From contig NZ_ATUR01000009.1 of the NCBI RefSeq assembly GCF_000420305.1, positions 40,517-104,516 of the forward strand: a DNA stretch of 64,000 bases, written 5' to 3'. The notes under the pieces are model-generated. The model was not told where the DNA came from, made no database searches, and saw nothing but the letters and a program-made list of their open reading frames with translations. A program made the translations under genes and the position numbers. Shown here piece after piece: positions 60,956 through 64,000 of the stretch. Origin of the DNA: Novosphingopyxis baekryungensis DSM 16222 (GTDB lineage: Bacteria > Pseudomonadota > Alphaproteobacteria > Sphingomonadales > Sphingomonadaceae). How positions within the stretch are numbered: the stretch's first letter is position 1; each line of letters opens with the position of its first letter.

Positions 60956-61734
60956 GGGCGGCTGTCTTTTCTCTGCTCTACCCATTGATCTATCTCGCGT
61001 TCCGACCACAGGGCTTTGCCGCCATCGCCTACCCGTTTTGGGAAATGGCCGTCCGACATCATCGCGTAGATTTTGGATCGACCGAATCCGGAAAGCTCTT
61101 TGACCTTTTCCAATCCGATCAGACGATCTTGAGGGTTGGACCGGATCAGCTGTACGCCTGAGCCATTTGCTATTGGAGACGGCGCCCCAACGAATTGCTC
61201 ATTCTGCTTATGTTGCTCACGCTGCGTGAGTGCATAACGAGGATCGAAATTACACCGCAGCTGATAATCGGACAATGTGTCGTCGGTTGGTAAGCTCATC
61301 AAAAGCTGCTCGAAATGTTGCTTGTCGACGAAGATATGGTGCGTCGGCTCAGCATCGCTGTCAGCCCAGTGTTCGAGATTCAGTGCTCCTGTTGCGAAGC
61401 GCGCCAGGCAGTTGTCTAGCTCCCACATGCATGCCGGCATGGGAACAACTTCTCCGCCGCCAAAGGGACGTGTGAATGATGTCATCACCCCCGACAGAAA
61501 ATCGTCGATGAAATACCGGCTCTGAAGCGCTACCAGATCTTTCAGACAATCGTTCTCGGCGTCGTCGGACGGCACGGCGAATATCGAGGATAGTTCATAC
61601 GGCTCGATCTCAAGCCGAAAACGCACCACATTTGCGAACGCTTCAACCAGAGAGATGCGGCCAGTGGAAGCAAGGTCTAGCCTGCCGTCATAAACTGACC
61701 AGTAATCAATCGCGGAGGACGTTTCGGTTATCAC
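60952..61734 (-). CDS. AlpA-type excisionase/regulator fusion
   Basis: A 260-residue protein. Residues about 203-255 (RLIGLEKVKELSGFGRSKIYAMMSDG, FPKRVGDGGKALWSEREIDQWV) form an AlpA-like winged helix known from excisionase and regulator genes near P4 integrases. The N-terminal 200 residues are of unknown fold. It is convergent with and overlaps the integrase pseudogene end by four bases, which fits a shared element. The start at 61734 is a guess between a few ATGs. Confidence 0.72.
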   Translation of the reverse strand: MITETSSAIDYWSVYDGRLDLASTGRISLVEAFANVVRFRLEIEPYELSSIFAVPSDDAENDCLKDLVALQSRYFIDDFLSGVMTSFTRPFGGGEVVPMPACMWELDNCLARFATGALNLEHWADSDAEPTHHIFVDKQHFEQLLMSLPTDDTLSDYQLRCNFDPRYALTQREQHKQNEQFVGAPSPIANGSGVQLIRSNPQDRLIGLEKVKELSGFGRSKIYAMMSDGHFPKRVGDGGKALWSEREIDQWVEQRKDSRP

Positions 61735-62014
61735 AGGAGCGGTGATATCTGTACGAGCTTCTCATAGCGTTAACGGCAGCTTCGCGCCCCAGTTTCTGAC
61801 GTTCCGCCGATAACAGCGCGGTGCTGAAAGCTGCCGTTCGTGCGAGAAAGATCCCGCGGCAAATTTGCGTTTCAACTCAGGTCATTCAGCCAGCAACAGT
61901 CCGTAAGTCGCCGCAACGCGGGGGTGTTTACTGCACACGAACCGGCGAATCGCCGAGTTCGCGCGCTGCGACAAGGTGGAGTGTCCTTGTTTCTGCCAGA
62001 TCGCGCTCGGTAAA

Positions 62015-63076
62015 TCATTCATGCCCGGCAACCCGGATCGACTTGCCCAGCAGCGCTTGCACATAGATACGCTGGACGAGCGCATAGACGATCACCGTCA
62101 GCGGTGCCGCCAGCAGCACCCCCAGCAATCCGAACAGCAGCCCGGCCGCGACCACTGCGAACAACAGCACAGCAGGCGGGACATCGACCGCGTGCTTCTG
62201 GATCATCGGCTGCAGGAAATTGCCTTGGAGCTGCTGAACCAGCAGGAACAGCCCGACCGTCCACAGCGCAGTGGCTGGGGATACGGTAAACGCGAGCAGA
62301 ACCGCCGGCACGCCAGCAATAACGGGTCCAATCATCGGGATCACGTCCAGCAGCCCCGCGATCAGCCCCAGCCCGCCTGACGCAGGCACGTCGAGAATGG
62401 CCAGTCCCGCCCAACTCAATGCTGCAACCACCAGCGAAGACACCGCTTGGCCCACCATCCATCCGCGTAATCCCCGCGACGCATCATCCAGCGCCGTCGC
62501 TGCAACCTCTTCCGCGCGGTGGGGCATCAGCAACAGCAATCCGCGACGATACACAGAGGGATCGCTCGCGAAGAAGATCGCGCCTACGAAAACAAGAATA
62601 AAATTTGCCAGCGCGCTGCCCGCGCTGAGCACATAGCCCCCCAACTGTCCGGCGTAGCGCGACAGGTCCCCGCTGCCCTGGTCAATCAGGCCGCGCACCG
62701 AATCGTCCAGCCCTAGACGATCGAGAAATTCCCGCAGCTGTTCGATCGCGGGCGGAATGCTTTCCCTGATCGTATCGAACTCGCCTGCCATTTGTGTTCC
62801 AAACAGGCCGAACGCGCCGACAAAAACGGTGAGCAGCAGAAGGACCGCCAAGGTCAAGGACGGCCCACGGTTCAGACCGGTAGCCTTCATGATCGCGCGT
62901 GTAATTGCATCGAAGACGGCCGCCAGCACCAGCGCGGAGAACACGAGCAGCAGGAAATGGCTGAGTTCGATCACCAGCCATGCGACGCCCACAATGGCAA
63001 CAATCGCGACCGTAATGGCCGCAATATGTCCAATGCTGTAGCGACGATCCATGTGCGGTTTGGTGGGTTGGGTCAT
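62015..63076 (-). CDS. AI-2E family transporter / permease
   Basis: A 353-residue membrane protein with seven or eight hydrophobic segments and the conserved centre GGLGLIAGLLDVIPMIGPVIAG and LLAAPLTVIVYALVQ near the C-terminus, the family signature of AI-2E (formerly UPF0118, PerM/TqsA). The role is export of small molecules or ions; autoinducer export is established only for some members. It has no co-directional neighbour within the window and is likely chromosomal. Confidence 0.85.
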   Translation of the reverse strand: MTQPTKPHMDRRYSIGHIAAITVAIVAIVGVAWLVIELSHFLLLVFSALVLAAVFDAITRAIMKATGLNRGPSLTLAVLLLLTVFVGAFGLFGTQMAGEFDTIRESIPPAIEQLREFLDRLGLDDSVRGLIDQGSGDLSRYAGQLGGYVLSAGSALANFILVFVGAIFFASDPSVYRRGLLLLMPHRAEEVAATALDDASRGLRGWMVGQAVSSLVVAALSWAGLAILDVPASGGLGLIAGLLDVIPMIGPVIAGVPAVLLAFTVSPATALWTVGLFLLVQQLQGNFLQPMIQKHAVDVPPAVLLFAVVAAGLLFGLLGVLLAAPLTVIVYALVQRIYVQALLGKSIRVAGHE

Positions 63077-63677
63077 GGTGTCCGCGGGTCCTGCTTAACG
63101 GATGAAATTGAGCCTATCCTCCCCGCGTTTAACGTTTGCTTCGCCAGATTGCGAGAGCTGTTCAGAACATGCGAAAGCCCGCTGTTTTTTCGATCTCACT
63201 GCAGCTGATAGGGGGCTTTTCCTTGGGTTCAACTGGGCAGCATTTGCGACATATTTTTGGCTCTCGTCGGTTCGAGGCAATGGAGTCGTTCACGCGGTGG
63301 CCTCATGAACGAACGGTCATTTTTGGCGAAGTGTGAGGTTGCCTAACCGCAAGAGCTTAGTTTTGCAGATATTGGCAAAGCCAAACCAGTGCCTCCATTT
63401 GAGAGCGGCCACCTAACCTGCCACTCCGCGACCGGACCAGTTTCTGCCTGTCCCTAAAGCGCCCTAATGTCAGTCATAGATGGGCGCCGAAACAACTCCC
63501 GATAGCAGACAGTCGGCTCTTTGGCGCCAGACGGCGATCGGGTGGACGCGGATACCATCAACTGGGACATTCACTCCAGCATCTCATGAGTGACCCCGAG
63601 CAGGATTTCATTGACCGGAGCTCGCGACCGACAATTATGTGAAGCGGACTCAACCGGTAAGTGTGCAGGAAGGCGAC
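63077..63677. other. 600-bp gap with repeat copies upstream of IS3 element
   Basis: One minus-strand repeat core (GCGCCCTAA near 63459) and several short frames without family resemblance. No RNA gene was recognised. Confidence 0.45.
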
Positions 63678-63725
63678 TGTCCCCCGTCAGCGCCAATGGC
63701 ACAGATTTGAGGTTGTGATTTAAGG

Positions 63726-63778
63726 AGGATTTGGGCTTCGTCGTAGTGACGAAGGAGCGAAGATGAAGCCCAAATCCT
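63726..63778 (+). promoter_or_regulatory. 14-bp inverted repeat over the transposase start codon
   Basis: AGGATTTGGGCTTC (63726-63739) is the exact reverse complement of GAAGCCCAAATCCT (63765-63778). The second arm begins at the G of the ATG (63763-63765), so read-through RNA could fold to hide the ribosome site. Confidence 0.75.
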
Positions 63779-64000
63779 CGAAGTCCAAATTGCCTGCCGA
63801 GCAGGTGGTGAAAGACATCCGCCGCAAGACCCGTCGGCATTTTTCCGCTGAAGACAAGATCAGGATTGTGCTCGACGGCCTGCGCGGTGATGACTCCATT
63901 GCCGAACTGTGCCGTCGCGAAGGCATCGCCCAGAGCCTGTATTACACCTGGTCCAAGGAGTTCATGGAGGCTGGCAAACGCCGCCTGGCTGGTGACACTG
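63763..64000 (+). CDS. IS3-family transposase OrfA (partial at window edge)
   Basis: The first 79 codons are visible: a basic N-terminus (KPKSSKSKLPAEQVVKDIRRKTRRHFSAEDKIRIVLDGLRG), then AELCRREGIAQSLYYTWSKEFMEAG, the helix-turn-helix of OrfA proteins of the IS3 family. GAAGGAGCGAAG is the ribosome site. The C-terminal zipper and OrfB lie outside the window. The sequence is different from the OrfA remnant at 54075, so these are two insertions of unlike IS3 types. Confidence 0.85.
   Translation, partial: MKPKSSKSKLPAEQVVKDIRRKTRRHFSAEDKIRIVLDGLRGDDSIAELCRREGIAQSLYYTWSKEFMEAGKRRLAGDT

Larger units (their letters stand above)
63678..64000 (+). mobile_element. IS3-family element, left part (runs off the window)
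   Basis: The element is recognised by OrfA at 63763. A candidate left end is TGTCCCCCGTC at 63678; I could not verify the inverted repeat because the right end is outside the window. A perfect inverted repeat covers the OrfA start. Confidence 0.6.

Noticed and set aside
1..64000. Possible tRNA, rRNA, riboswitch or CRISPR features
   Set aside because: I saw no cloverleaf with a conserved T-loop, no rRNA segment and no regularly spaced repeats of CRISPR length. A dedicated scan was not possible.

Overview
The window reads as a high-GC alphaproteobacterial replicon, most likely from the Sphingomonadales (Sphingomonas / Sphingopyxis / Erythrobacter relatives). That placement is inferred from the type of CopA/CopB set, the DUF411/DUF5676/MauE accessory proteins, the MobF transfer genes and the decayed intergenic repeats. 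It was not tested. I found no rRNA, tRNA or CRISPR array.

1-9 kb (mostly minus strand): a partial MBL-fold hydrolase and a DoxX protein, an MBL-rhodanese persulfide-dioxygenase-like enzyme, an NAD(P)-binding protein, a tight Grx-MauE / ion channel / DUF305 / lipoprotein operon, an APC permease, an AlbA_2 protein, and a methyltransferase-DUF411-DUF5676 operon.

9-18 kb: a copper-resistance locus led by a CnrY/CnrX/CnrH-like sensor, anti-sigma and ECF sigma triplet. CopA, CopB, an NTF2-like protein, a PepSY protein, a Met-rich periplasmic protein, a DUF2231 membrane protein and a His-tailed lipoprotein follow. Six sites with a TGAGGG / 16 bp / CGTA layout (one with TAAGGG) sit in front of the sigma operon, copA and four further transcription units, which outlines a probable ECF regulon.

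18.6-35.6 kb: a mobile-element segment. It has a nucleotidyltransferase toxin-like pair, small accessory genes, a MobF relaxase, an XRE regulator, a TraD coupling protein and a ribbon-helix-helix protein behind a repeat-rich oriT candidate. Beyond that lies a leading-region-like block (SSB, DUF2493, small conserved proteins) whose genes share leaders and upstream hairpins. No type IV secretion genes are visible.

36-47.6 kb: two defence-like cassettes facing each other: Fic / NACHT-type NTPase / ExK-nuclease protein (plus), and AbiEi / AbiEii / 1290-aa nuclease-TPR protein (minus).

48-64 kb: a flavin monooxygenase-SDR pair with a Crp/Fnr regulator, a small tyrosine recombinase, DUF983 and MocR-like genes, an IS3 OrfA remnant, a sulfite-oxidation and export cluster (SorA-like oxidoreductase, cytochrome c, LysR, YeiH), a frameshifted P4-type integrase with an AlpA-like gene, an AI-2E family permease and the start of an IS3-family element. 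Short decayed repeats with a GGGCGC core fill many of the gaps.
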